Below are positions 34,394-42,971 of a DNA stretch of 64,000 bases, one piece after another. Source of the DNA: a virus; the IMG/VR virus record IMGVR_UViG_3300042691_020140, positions 1 through 64,000 of that record. One strand, written 5' to 3'. The notes below the pieces were generated by a model. It was not told where the DNA came from, did not search any database, and saw only the letters and a program-made list of their open reading frames with translations. The stretch's first letter is position 1, and each line of letters begins with the position of its first letter. The translations under genes were made by a program, and so were the position numbers.

Positions 34394-36974
34394 AGAAGCT
34401 GAGATAGCCCTACTCGAAGTTATTGAGGATCCAATATGGTTCAGTGAGTTTCTACGCTCGACCAATCAGGGTGACATGAACAAAAACAACTGGCCGTCGG
34501 ACGAGTTTAAGCACAGACCGTACCAGAAAGAAATCCTGACCGACCAAAATAAACATATTGTAATTACTGGTGGACGTTCAATCGGTAAATGTCAGCCGCT
34601 AAGCTCTAGAGTGTTTACAACCGAGGGCTACAAAACTGTAGGACAGCTAGTCAGACTAAAAGGTAGAGCGTTTATGGCTTATGCCTACGGTACTGATGGT
34701 AAATTTAGACCCAGAAGAGCTGTAGTTACTAAAGATAAGTGGAAAAAGCTAGTAAAACTCTACATGCCTAACAACATTGAGCTCGAGTGTACTGAAAACC
34801 ACCCTATCCTAACCACAGAGGGATTTAAACTAGCCGGTGATATAAAAATAGGCGAGTTAGTTGCCGTTACAAATATTCTCCCGTCAGTGCACTGTGTGAA
34901 TGATAGCTTTTCTTGGTTTGAACTTAGACTTTTAGGTTACTCAGCACTAAATCGCTTAAAGCTTGTAGGTTATGTGGGTATTAAACCTAAGTTTAACCAA
35001 ATTGCAGAAGAGCTAGAACTTATCGCAAAAGAAACCTACTGTAACTTACGTGTAGAAGACGGTGCATACTTCCTAGATAGAATAAAGACTGGTCAGAACA
35101 GACACTACCTAAGAAACTTGTGGCACGAAATTGGTATGTATGCTGTAGATAAGCGAAGAATTACCAAACTTACTTTCCTGAAAAAGGAGAAGTTAGACAA
35201 CATTAAAGTATTTCTCGAAGCGGTGTTTGCTCAGTATGCTACCCTCTCCAGAGACAAGATTACTTTAGAAGTGTTCAACAAAGAGTACGTTAAAGACTTT
35301 CAGGAGTTGTTGATGTACTTTGGAGTTAACACAGTCATAACTAAGACAGAACGGCGATTCAAGGACACAGTTAGCTTCCCCATCGACGACCGCATCTACA
35401 TCCTAGAAACTATCGATAAGGAAAACGCTCACAGATTCTGGTCTATTTTTAAGTTACCCGGTGTTAAAACTAATTTCCAACCAACCACTTTGGAAGAAGT
35501 GGAACCCTTGCGATGGGAGCCAGTATTACGTAAAACTAAAAAGGACTATGAGACGGTTACCTACGCTGTGTCGGTTTACACAGATGAGACCTACATCTCA
35601 GAACACGTAGTTGTTCATAATTCTGTAATTATCGAAGACTTATTAACATACCAAATTGTAAACAACGACGTAGAATTCCCAAAGACATCTGAGCAAGTTC
35701 TTGTTACACCAAATACCAGTCAAATGACTCCGCTGTTAGATAGGTTAATTCTTAAGTTTACAACCTCACCCCTACTTAGTGAGTTTCTAGGCAATAATGT
35801 AAATAGGTCTAAAGGAACTCTTGACTTTAAGTTTGGCGGTAGAAATCATAGATTTTACGCCCGTATTGCAGGCTCTAAAGAATCGAATAACTTGGTAGGT
35901 TTACACATTCCTAAAATTGCTGGTGATGAAATGCAATTGTTCCCAATGACCGCATTTAATCAGTTACAACCAACGTTAAACACATGGGAGCCTAAAGTTC
36001 AGGAAGTATATTGCGGAGTTCCTAATGGGTTAAGAAATTCGGCTCTGTACGACCTAGATATTCGTAGACCTAAGTACAAAAAATACAGAATACCATCACC
36101 CAATAATCCTTACTTTACACTAGATGATTGGAACGATGCCCTGCGAAAGTACGGTGGTATTGAGGAGGACATTTTCCAGCAACTAGTTTTAGGTAGACAC
36201 GGATCTGCTAGTTTTCAAGTTATTCCAAGAGATTCAATCGTTACTGAGGCTTTCGACTTCTATGCGTATAGATTTTCAAATAACGACAAACTTAAGGGTA
36301 AGAAATTTGAAGACGTACTTAAACTACACCAGTTAAAGGGTCAGGATGCGATACTCTTTGCTATAGACACTGGGTTTTCAGACCCGACTATCATCCAAGT
36401 AATAGGGATGAAAGATAATAAATACAGAACTTTTGTACGGTATAGACTAACTAAAATAGACTATCCAGAACAAGAGAGAATTATTCACTATCTATCAAAG
36501 CATTACAATCCAAGTAGAATAGCAATCGACGTAGGTGCTGGTGGTGGTGGTGCAGGTATGTACCAATCACTGTCTTCACGAGAAGAATATGCTTCAGGAA
36601 AATATAATGAACGAATTATTACTGTTCTCTTTAATGAGCGTGTACCAGTCGGCAGAACCGACGATGATACAGAACTTACTGAGGTTTTTCGTTCTTGGGG
36701 CTCGAAAGAGCTTGCAAGGATGGTCACAGAGGGTGACATGATTTTCTCAGAAATTGACGTTGAGGGTATTTCTCAGCTAGAGCGATTAACCCGACAGAAA
36801 AGAATGACTGGTAATGACCATTACTTTGTCATGGGAGAAAGGGGCAACGGCGCATCGGACGATGACCACATATTTGCGTCGTACTTATGTTTTATCTACG
36901 CATTACGAGGTAAGACACAAACAATAACTAGCGTTGGTCTGGGTAGACCAGTTTCCAACACAACATCGAGGTAA
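34371..36974 (+). CDS. terL: Terminase large subunit, interrupted in its P-loop by an intein
   Basis: An 867-aa precursor. Removing residues 74-417 leaves a 523-aa terminase. The joined sequence GGRSIGK-SVIIED restores a Walker A loop. Walker B/catalytic Glu is KIAGDE (about 515-520). The C-terminal nuclease has acidic residues in AIDTGFSDPT, RIAIDVGAGG and SDDDHIF. It packages phage DNA by ATP-driven translocation and cuts concatemers. Because the intein splits the ATP-binding loop, the precursor cannot be an active motor before splicing. It overlaps the upstream gene and is followed one base later by portal. Confidence 0.93.
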   Translation: MALQKKIEEAEIALLEVIEDPIWFSEFLRSTNQGDMNKNNWPSDEFKHRPYQKEILTDQNKHIVITGGRSIGKCQPLSSRVFTTEGYKTVGQLVRLKGRAFMAYAYGTDGKFRPRRAVVTKDKWKKLVKLYMPNNIELECTENHPILTTEGFKLAGDIKIGELVAVTNILPSVHCVNDSFSWFELRLLGYSALNRLKLVGYVGIKPKFNQIAEELELIAKETYCNLRVEDGAYFLDRIKTGQNRHYLRNLWHEIGMYAVDKRRITKLTFLKKEKLDNIKVFLEAVFAQYATLSRDKITLEVFNKEYVKDFQELLMYFGVNTVITKTERRFKDTVSFPIDDRIYILETIDKENAHRFWSIFKLPGVKTNFQPTTLEEVEPLRWEPVLRKTKKDYETVTYAVSVYTDETYISEHVVVHNSVIIEDLLTYQIVNNDVEFPKTSEQVLVTPNTSQMTPLLDRLILKFTTSPLLSEFLGNNVNRSKGTLDFKFGGRNHRFYARIAGSKESNNLVGLHIPKIAGDEMQLFPMTAFNQLQPTLNTWEPKVQEVYCGVPNGLRNSALYDLDIRRPKYKKYRIPSPNNPYFTLDDWNDALRKYGGIEEDIFQQLVLGRHGSASFQVIPRDSIVTEAFDFYAYRFSNNDKLKGKKFEDVLKLHQLKGQDAILFAIDTGFSDPTIIQVIGMKDNKYRTFVRYRLTKIDYPEQERIIHYLSKHYNPSRIAIDVGAGGGGAGMYQSLSSREEYASGKYNERIITVLFNERVPVGRTDDDTELTEVFRSWGSKELARMVTEGDMIFSEIDVEGISQLERLTRQKRMTGNDHYFVMGERGNGASDDDHIFASYLCFIYALRGKTQTITSVGLGRPVSNTTSR
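34590..35621 (+). other. Intein in TerL with decayed LAGLIDADG endonuclease domain
   Basis: 344 residues, from Cys74 to Asn417 of the TerL precursor, followed by Ser418 as +1 nucleophile. Splicing block A starts CQPLSSRVFTTEG. Block B is the T-x-x-H-type TENHPILT, and the end is a His-Asn pair (VVVHN). The central about 200 residues have the layout of a two-motif LAGLIDADG endonuclease. In both motif positions (LLGYSALNRLKLVG and FLEAVFAQYATLS) the catalytic acidic residue and the glycine partner are absent, so the nuclease is probably dead. Splicing residues look intact. Confidence 0.9.
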
Positions 36975-36975
36975 A

Positions 36976-38463
36976 ATGAGTAATAGTTTAGCAAAGTCCA
37001 CCGCCGCTTACCAACCATCCCCGTTTATGGTTAACGGACAGTTCGTAGCTGGTTACTACGACCCAACTATGCTTCCGTTCGATAACTCGAAGAAGTATAA
37101 GTACCACGACATTATCAAGTTCTGTAGATTTTACTACGATAATGACACAATCGTGGGTACGGTAATTGACCGTATGGTAGACATGGCAATCACCAAACTT
37201 AGAAATAGAAAAGACCGTGATAATCCAGACGTTGCTGTAGAGTACTACAACGCTGTAGCAGAATATCTGCAACCATACCTGAAGTTAATGGCACTTGACT
37301 ATTTTTTGCACGGCATGGCTATTCCTGAGTATACCTACGAGACTATCATGGGTAACAAAGTAGATCCTACTTTGGGTAGGAAGCGTGTGCAATTTCCCAC
37401 AAACTTTTGGGTAAGAAACGCTGAGTACATTGAGCTTCGTAGAAGACCATTAGGAACTGAGCGTGCGGTGTTTATGAAAATCCCAGATGCTGAAGTCAAC
37501 TTCATTCTTACTAAAGGTATGCGAGATGATGGTTCTAGTGATAAAGCCGGTTATCAGGAATTGGTACGTGAGTACCCTAATTATGTAAAAGCGATTGTCA
37601 GTGGTCAGCGTATTTTTCCGTTACCAGATGCACGCCCAATCTACAGAAAGCTTCGTTCTTACGACGATTATCCAAAACCATTCTTACAAAACGCTCTGTA
37701 CGCTCTTCAACACAAGTACTACTTAAAGCTTATGGATAGAAGTATTGCAGCCAGAGCTAGCGAGCTTCTCCGCCACGTAAAAATTGGTAGCGATACTTTT
37801 CCAGCTACAGATGACGACATTAAGTCAACTGAAACTGTACTTGCGACTGCCAGTGTTACTGGTGATAGAGTATTTAATCTTTTTACTAATCACACAGTAG
37901 ATATTAGTTGGGTTACTCCGCCTATGGATGCCCTACTTAATGAAGCTAAGTACATTGAGCCCAACGCTGACATTTTCTTAGCTCTTGGATTTCCTAGAAT
38001 CCTCGCAGTAGGCGAAACTATGCGTAGTAACGCTACAGACAACAAGACGGCTTCTCTTGGACCTATCAGTACCCTAAATGACCTACGTGAGGCCATAGTA
38101 AATTGGGTAGAAAGAACCTACGAAGAGTTAGCAGAAAGAAATGGGTTCACTTGGTACCCAAAGCCGTTCTTTAGTCCTATTGCACTTCAAGACATCACTG
38201 CATTGACCCAGCTTGCTATCCAAGCTCAGCAGATTGGGGCAATTAGCAAGGACACGATTGCTCAGTTGTATGGTACGACCTACGAGGAGGAGCAGGAAAA
38301 AATCGAGACAGAATATCAAGAGGTTCCGCAAGATGATACTAACCAAACCAGAGCTCCAGAAGAACAGTCACCTCCCGCCGGGGATGGGATACAGCCTGAG
38401 GAGCCCGAATCTACCACACAACAGTCTAGTAATTCATACAACAAACGGAAGAGTAGGGACTAA
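36976..38463 (+). CDS. Portal protein
   Basis: A 495-aa protein from the ATG at 36976, preceded by GAGG and one base after the TerL stop. The N-terminal part (DNDTIVGTVIDRMVDMAI) and the central stretch match tailed-phage portal proteins. The C-terminal 50 residues are acidic, Gln/Pro-rich and probably disordered. The dodecameric portal is the channel for DNA packaging and tail attachment. It directly follows the motor gene, which is the usual order. Confidence 0.85.
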   Translation: MSNSLAKSTAAYQPSPFMVNGQFVAGYYDPTMLPFDNSKKYKYHDIIKFCRFYYDNDTIVGTVIDRMVDMAITKLRNRKDRDNPDVAVEYYNAVAEYLQPYLKLMALDYFLHGMAIPEYTYETIMGNKVDPTLGRKRVQFPTNFWVRNAEYIELRRRPLGTERAVFMKIPDAEVNFILTKGMRDDGSSDKAGYQELVREYPNYVKAIVSGQRIFPLPDARPIYRKLRSYDDYPKPFLQNALYALQHKYYLKLMDRSIAARASELLRHVKIGSDTFPATDDDIKSTETVLATASVTGDRVFNLFTNHTVDISWVTPPMDALLNEAKYIEPNADIFLALGFPRILAVGETMRSNATDNKTASLGPISTLNDLREAIVNWVERTYEELAERNGFTWYPKPFFSPIALQDITALTQLAIQAQQIGAISKDTIAQLYGTTYEEEQEKIETEYQEVPQDDTNQTRAPEEQSPPAGDGIQPEEPESTTQQSSNSYNKRKSRD

Positions 38464-39040
38464 GTTCGAGAATGAGCTTCGGTTCTTAATTAATTCCCAG
38501 AATGTCAGTGCACATTATTTAGTAAGTAAACAAGGCGTAATTGTACAGATGTTAGACCCATTTAGGTATACAGCGTGGCACGCTGGTAATGTGTCTAATG
38601 TTAAGTACTCGAACGCACACTCGGTCGGTGTTGAAGTCCACTACACACCGGGTGAGGGAGTATGGACTGGTGAGATGTGGGAAGCTATAACACATTTAGC
38701 TAGATTATACTCTTCCCTTGAAGTCGTAACTCATAGGGGTATTGCAGTACCTAGAGGTAGGAAAATTGACCCGTCTGGTGTTTCAGATGCTGAGTTTGCT
38801 TACTGGAAACTTAATTTAAATAGAGCAAACAGTATCTACAAAACTAGTTTTAGGTCTAATTTACGTGAAGCACCCACTACTCAGTCTAAGATTGTCTCGA
38901 CAATCCCAGAAAACAGTACCTTGTTTAGTTTTGTGGACGATGTAGTAGAGGGTCAAACGGTTTCTGGTACGAACAGATGGCGTAAAGTGAATAACGGTGC
39001 TTTTATTTTAGAGAGCTTAATTACTAAAGTGGAGAAGTGA
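38333..39040 (+). CDS. N-acetylmuramoyl-L-alanine amidase (endolysin) with C-terminal SH3-like domain
   Basis: A 235-aa protein from the ATG at 38333 (RBS AAGAGG), which overlaps the portal gene's end by 131 bases in another frame. Residues about 30-175 form an Amidase_2/T7-lysozyme fold. VIHTTNG gives the first zinc His, SVGVEVHY the core strand, and THRGIAVPRGRKIDPSG the second His and the Asp/Gly. The last 65 residues look like an SH3-type cell-wall binding domain (RSNLREAPTTQSKIV). It cleaves the peptide from the glycan at lysis. No signal peptide, so a holin is needed; two membrane-protein genes follow. Confidence 0.85.
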   Translation: MILTKPELQKNSHLPPGMGYSLRSPNLPHNSLVIHTTNGRVGTKFENELRFLINSQNVSAHYLVSKQGVIVQMLDPFRYTAWHAGNVSNVKYSNAHSVGVEVHYTPGEGVWTGEMWEAITHLARLYSSLEVVTHRGIAVPRGRKIDPSGVSDAEFAYWKLNLNRANSIYKTSFRSNLREAPTTQSKIVSTIPENSTLFSFVDDVVEGQTVSGTNRWRKVNNGAFILESLITKVEK

Positions 39041-39429
39041 TGTCAGACCAGATGGACAATAATAGTGTAATAGGAATCATAGCCGGATTAGTTACCGGTA
39101 TTATTGGCTCGTTCGTTGCGTTTAAAAACAACAAGGCATCAGCTGAGGCTAAGTTTAGAGAAGACCTGCTCTTGCTAATTAAGCAACATTCTGATAGAAT
39201 AAGTGCATTGGAGGAAGAGAACCGAGAATTGCTCCACACAAACCAAGAGCTAGCTCACGCTAATGTAGATGAGCACAGGAAGCAGCAAGAGATGATGAAA
39301 AAGATTGCAGACTTGGAGCAAGAGCGGAGTCGGATGGCGAGTAGAATCGAGTATTTGGAAAACCGCCTCCAAGAAGTTAACACACATTTAGAGAGGATTT
39401 TGAATGAACGAAGAAATCAAGGCAGTTGA
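39040..39429 (+). CDS. Membrane-anchored coiled-coil protein of lysis cassette
   Basis: A 129-aa protein. One N-terminal membrane segment (VIGIIAGLVTGIIGSFVAF) is followed by about 95 residues of charged coiled coil. The ATG overlaps the amidase stop (TGATG type). An N-in anchor with a long helix is reminiscent of i-spanins or of gp-type lysis regulators. Placement between endolysin and a multi-TM protein supports a lysis role. Confidence 0.65.
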   Translation: MSDQMDNNSVIGIIAGLVTGIIGSFVAFKNNKASAEAKFREDLLLLIKQHSDRISALEEENRELLHTNQELAHANVDEHRKQQEMMKKIADLEQERSRMASRIEYLENRLQEVNTHLERILNERRNQGS

Positions 39430-39832
39430 GATGTTGTATACACTACTTACGGGTACCATCATTCCCGTAGTTGTTTTGTGGTTGCAGAGAGTTAGTTGGC
39501 CCGGGTACTATAAGTTCGGTCTTGCGGTTATGTTGAGTGTTATTGCAGCTACTATGCTCTCTCTTATTGACGGTAAACTGACACCTGCTAATACTATTGA
39601 AAACTTTGTAACTCTGTTTACTATTTCACAAACGGTTTACTTTACGTTCTTTAGGGCACTTAACCTGCACGCATTTTTGTACCCTGATGATGTTTTGGTT
39701 AATAAGACCAAAGATATTGTAGCCAAGTCGATTGAACAAGCTATCTCACCGGAGTTAGCAAGGAACATTCTGGATGACGAGCAACCAGAGGAGCTTACAG
39801 TTAAGATTGACGTATCTGAAGCGCAAGGTTAA
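39404..39832 (+). CDS. Holin candidate, three membrane segments
   Basis: A 142-aa protein with hydrophobic segments near residues 9-27 (TLLTGTIIPVVVLWLQ), 36-53 (FGLAVMLSVIAATMLSL) and 67-90 (VTLFTISQTVYFTFF), then a polar, acidic C-terminus. Overlaps the upstream gene by 26 bases. Location after the amidase and before a strong terminator fits a holin that forms pores for endolysin release. Confidence 0.6.
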   Translation: MNEEIKAVEMLYTLLTGTIIPVVVLWLQRVSWPGYYKFGLAVMLSVIAATMLSLIDGKLTPANTIENFVTLFTISQTVYFTFFRALNLHAFLYPDDVLVNKTKDIVAKSIEQAISPELARNILDDEQPEELTVKIDVSEAQG

Positions 39833-39838
39833 TACAAA

Positions 39839-39869
39839 GCACCCCCTCTGAGAGGGGGTGCACTTTTTT
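39839..39869 (+). terminator. Terminator of the packaging/lysis operon
   Basis: A perfect 10-bp stem, GCACCCCCTC/GAGGGGGTGC with a 3-base TGA loop, followed by ACTTTTTTA. Ends the rightward late operon after the holin candidate. Confidence 0.9.
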
Positions 39870-39882
39870 ATTGGAGAAAAAT

Positions 39883-41199
39883 ATGAACACAATTTTGAAT
39901 AATGATTGTATGGAAGAGCTTAAGAACTTTCCGGACAATATTCTAGACAGCGTAGTCACCGACCCGCCTTATGGTCTTAGTGACTTATCGCCAGAGAAGA
40001 TTACTACAACTATGATGGAGTGGGCTAGTGGTAATCACTCGTTTATTCCTAAGGGTAGAGGATTTATGAATAAAGATTGGGACTCTTTTGTACCACCACC
40101 GGCAGTTTGGAAAGAAGTTTTGAGAGTACTTAAACCCGGTGGGCATATTCTTTGTTTTGCTGGGTCAAGAACTGTTGACTTAATGACTATCAGTCTTCGC
40201 ATTGCTGGATTTGAGATTAGAGATACGCTCATGTGGATATACGGTTCTGGATTCCCTAAGTCTATGAGTGTCGGTAAAGCTATCGACAAGCACACTGGGG
40301 ACGCTCCTGAAAGCCCTAATAAAGGAAAATGGAGACCCGGGCCTCAGGGCAGCGCACCAACTCACCAAGAGGGATGGGGTACTACAGAGGTATTTGATTG
40401 GGACTTAGTTAATGAGGAAGCTCAGAAATGGGTTGGGTGGGGTACTGCTCTTAAACCAGCCGTTGAACCAATTATCTTAGCTAGAAAACCGTTAGACGGT
40501 AATGTAGCCAACAATGTACTTAAGTGGGGAGTTGGTGGAATAAACGTGGATGAGTGTAGAGTTGGTAGTGAGTCATTGCCCGAGAAGAAATCCGGTATAA
40601 ATTCTCTGATGGGTGGATTGAAAAATAAAACTAGCAATACTACCGGTATAACGCCTGAGCGCTCCGGTCGTTGGCCCGCAAACGTAATTTTTGATGAGGA
40701 TGCCGCAGTTATACTTGATAAACAGACGGGTCAGCTGAGTATGCGATTTAGTGAATCGTCTGGTTCTGAGGGCTTCTTTGGCGGTGGTAGGGCATTTAAA
40801 AGTTACGACGACGGTGATAACATGGGGGCTTCCAGATTTTTCTACGTGGCTAAGACTTCTAAGAAAGAGCGTGAAGCTGGTTTAGACGGAATGGAGGTAC
40901 GACAAACTGGTGCTATGCAGGGTAATGTCACTGGCGGGAGGCTTGGTGGAGACGGCTCAGAAATCAAGCCGATACATCGAGCTAACCACCATCCGACTGT
41001 TAAACCAGTTAAGTTGATGACATACTTATGTAGATTGATTACCCCACCCGGAGGGACTGTACTAGATCCGTTTGTAGGCTCTGGTTCAACGGGTATTGCC
41101 GCAGTATTAGAGGGCTTTAATTTTATCGGCATAGAGCAAAACCAAGAGTACGCAGAAATCGCACGCAAACGAATTGACTACCATTTGACAAGTAAATAA
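39883..41199 (+). CDS. Beta-class DNA (N4/N6) methyltransferase
   Basis: A 438-aa protein. The ATG at 39883 is preferred to the in-frame TTG at 39871, because TTGGAGA there is the RBS. Motif IV is near the N-terminus (TDPPYGL, about residue 32) and the SAM-binding motif I is at the C-terminus (DPFVGSGSTG...IGIEQNQEY). This order defines the beta class. The 200-residue middle, longer than minimal, should hold the target recognition region. It modifies adenine-N6 or cytosine-N4, giving a second DNA methylation specificity. No restriction partner nearby. Confidence 0.88.
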   Translation: MNTILNNDCMEELKNFPDNILDSVVTDPPYGLSDLSPEKITTTMMEWASGNHSFIPKGRGFMNKDWDSFVPPPAVWKEVLRVLKPGGHILCFAGSRTVDLMTISLRIAGFEIRDTLMWIYGSGFPKSMSVGKAIDKHTGDAPESPNKGKWRPGPQGSAPTHQEGWGTTEVFDWDLVNEEAQKWVGWGTALKPAVEPIILARKPLDGNVANNVLKWGVGGINVDECRVGSESLPEKKSGINSLMGGLKNKTSNTTGITPERSGRWPANVIFDEDAAVILDKQTGQLSMRFSESSGSEGFFGGGRAFKSYDDGDNMGASRFFYVAKTSKKEREAGLDGMEVRQTGAMQGNVTGGRLGGDGSEIKPIHRANHHPTVKPVKLMTYLCRLITPPGGTVLDPFVGSGSTGIAAVLEGFNFIGIEQNQEYAEIARKRIDYHLTSK

Positions 41200-41213
41200 A
41201 CTTGTGCTATACT
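41185..41213 (+). promoter_or_regulatory. Consensus sigma70-type promoter for the BMP operon
   Basis: A perfect -35 TTGACA (41185-41190), exactly 17 bases, then TATACT (41208-41213). The -35 lies inside the end of the methyltransferase gene. Initiation near 41220 would give a leader of about 195 bases before the lipoprotein ATG. Confidence 0.85.
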
Positions 41214-41219
41214 ACTTGC

Positions 41220-41415
41220 ATAGGTTGAGCGTAGTTTCTACTCTTCTTGGTAGCCCTAGTGAGGCTGGGGCGTGCATGATAACGAAGTACTAGCCATACT
41301 GGTTATTATCATGGCTGTATGAAAGAGCAGTTAGACGAACCTCAGTTGGCTACTGAAACGGTGAAAGTGGCACACCACTACGCATTAAGCCACGCCATTA
41401 AATTTAGGAGAGTAT
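41220..41415 (+). ncRNA. Structured 5' leader, candidate riboswitch or regulatory RNA
   Basis: The leader of the BMP gene has several possible stems. A closing helix pairs GGCGTG (41269-41274) with CACGCC (41391-41396). Inside it is a perfect 8-bp hairpin, CATGATAA/TTATCATG (41275-41282/41306-41313). Another is AGTGG/CCACT (41366-41370/41375-41379); its GTGG could instead pair with GCCAC just downstream. Upstream is GTAG/CTAC. Together they suggest a multi-branch junction ending just before the RBS. It does not match purine, TPP, cobalamin or c-di-GMP consensus elements that I know. Confidence 0.45.
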
Positions 41416-42570
41416 ATGTTGCGAAAAGTCTTGTTGATGCTGGTTGCTTTGGTTTTGGTCTCGTGTGCAGTTGCTCCTGCTGAGACCGGTAACACCACAA
41501 TCGGTATGGTTCTGGTCGGTCCAATTAATGATGGCGGTTGGAGCCAGTCACACTACGACGCAATGAAGCGTGTGGAAAAGGACGCTGGTATCAAGTTTGT
41601 CTACGTAGACAAGGTAAACCCAGCTGACCGTCCGAATGTGAAAGTCGAGCAGGTAATTGAGGAGTTGATTGGTCAAGGTGCTACCATGATTATCACCAAC
41701 TCAGACGATTTCAAGGACGGCACTCGTAATGCCGCACTCAGTCACCCAGAGATTAAGTTTGTACACGCATCTGGTGATGACCGCATTACAGGTAAGGCAC
41801 CGGATAACTTGGGTAATGTAATGGGTAAGATGGAGTATGGGAAGATGATTGCCGGTTGTGCAGCAGCACTGACAACCAAGACCGGTAAGATTGGGTATGT
41901 CGGGCCACTCATCAATGACGAGACCCGGCGGTTGGTTAACTCCGCTTACTTGGGTGCGAACTACTGTTGGACTGCTCTTCGTGGGGAAACTACTCCACTT
42001 GAGTTCAACGTGGTCTGGGTAGGTTTCTGGTTTAACATTCCGGGAGTAACGCTTGACCCAGTTAACATCATTGGTGACTTCGTATCAACCAATCATGACG
42101 TAATCATGGGTGGTATTGACACTCCAGATGTCGCTACTCAGGTTGGCAAGCATCGTGCTGATGGTAAGGACGTGTACTCACTCCCTTATGACCATCCAGA
42201 AGCTTGTGAAAAGGGTCCGGAAGCTTGTTTGGGTGTTCCCTACTTCAACTGGTACCCAGAGTACATGAAGTTGGCCGAAGCACATAAGACCAACAGCTAC
42301 AAGCCGGATTTTGTTTGGTACGGTCCAGATTGGGATAACTTCGCTAATATGGACACAAACGGTATTGGTTTCAAGCGTGGGCAAGCGTTTACAGAAAATG
42401 CAGCACTTGACCAGTTCATCGGGGTTCTTTCAAGCGGTACTAGCCTTTGGAAAGGTCCGCTGGAGTATCAAGATGGAAGCGTATTCCTCGAAGCTGAGGT
42501 GGTAGCTTCAACGGAGCAAATCTGGTATCAGAAGAAGTTGCTCAAGGGTATTACCGGAAAGTCTGAGTGA
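41416..42570 (+). CDS. BMP-family substrate-binding lipoprotein
   Basis: A 384-aa protein with a lipoprotein signal (MLRKVLLMLVALVLVSC, lipobox LVSC, mature from Cys17). The rest is a periplasmic-binding fold of the basic membrane protein/PnrA type (IGMVLVGPINDGGWSQ near 29, KIGYVGPLINDE near 157). Family members bind nucleosides or related compounds outside the cell and deliver them to an ABC permease. No permease is encoded nearby, so it would work with host subunits. It is a host-type gene rarely seen in phages. It has a dedicated consensus promoter and a structured leader. Uptake of nucleosides during infection is a reasonable inference. Confidence 0.88.
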   Translation: MLRKVLLMLVALVLVSCAVAPAETGNTTIGMVLVGPINDGGWSQSHYDAMKRVEKDAGIKFVYVDKVNPADRPNVKVEQVIEELIGQGATMIITNSDDFKDGTRNAALSHPEIKFVHASGDDRITGKAPDNLGNVMGKMEYGKMIAGCAAALTTKTGKIGYVGPLINDETRRLVNSAYLGANYCWTALRGETTPLEFNVVWVGFWFNIPGVTLDPVNIIGDFVSTNHDVIMGGIDTPDVATQVGKHRADGKDVYSLPYDHPEACEKGPEACLGVPYFNWYPEYMKLAEAHKTNSYKPDFVWYGPDWDNFANMDTNGIGFKRGQAFTENAALDQFIGVLSSGTSLWKGPLEYQDGSVFLEAEVVASTEQIWYQKKLLKGITGKSE

Positions 42571-42971
42571 CAAAGTTAATTTGTTATTTCGATGGGGGGA
42601 CGCAACATGGTAGCTATGTTATCTATGTTGATAACGTCTCCCCAAAGACTATTTTATACCACCATAAATTTGACATGGACGGAATTGGCGATAGTAATCA
42701 GGGTGAGTTTACTATGCTCTTACGCATGTTACGCCGACTCCATATCCATTATGAAGATACAAGCGACATCTACTTAGACATCTACGGAGATAACACCCTA
42801 GTACCGAAGATGATTGGGAAACGAGTAGATGGGAACTGGAAAGGTGAGCTGCACACGAATGAAGCATTTACTTACCTAACAGGGAAAATCAGAGAGCGTC
42901 TGGAACGCTTCAAGGGGTTTCACTGCTACACGGTGAAACGAAAGGAGATTGCAGCACGTCTTGGACACTAA
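42567..42971 (+). CDS. RNase H-like protein
   Basis: A 134-aa protein starting at GTG that overlaps the lipoprotein stop (GTGA). CYFDGGTQHGSY gives D9, NQGEF gives E47 and DIYGDN gives D75. The order and spacing correspond to the first three catalytic acids of RNase HI, followed by the usual basic helix. The fourth acidic residue near the C-terminus is not clear. It could remove RNA primers or act on RNA-DNA hybrids; function is inferred from fold pattern. Confidence 0.6.
   Translation: MTKLICYFDGGTQHGSYVIYVDNVSPKTILYHHKFDMDGIGDSNQGEFTMLLRMLRRLHIHYEDTSDIYLDIYGDNTLVPKMIGKRVDGNWKGELHTNEAFTYLTGKIRERLERFKGFHCYTVKRKEIAARLGH

Noticed and set aside
36934-36975. Earlier ATG for portal inside TerL
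   Set aside because: The ATG at 36976 has GAGG at proper distance and directly follows the TerL stop.
41220-41415. Purine, cobalamin or TPP riboswitch
   Set aside because: The leader contains a GTTTCTAC stretch that recalls purine riboswitches, but the conserved loop and closing-helix sequences are absent. Kept only as an unclassified structured leader.
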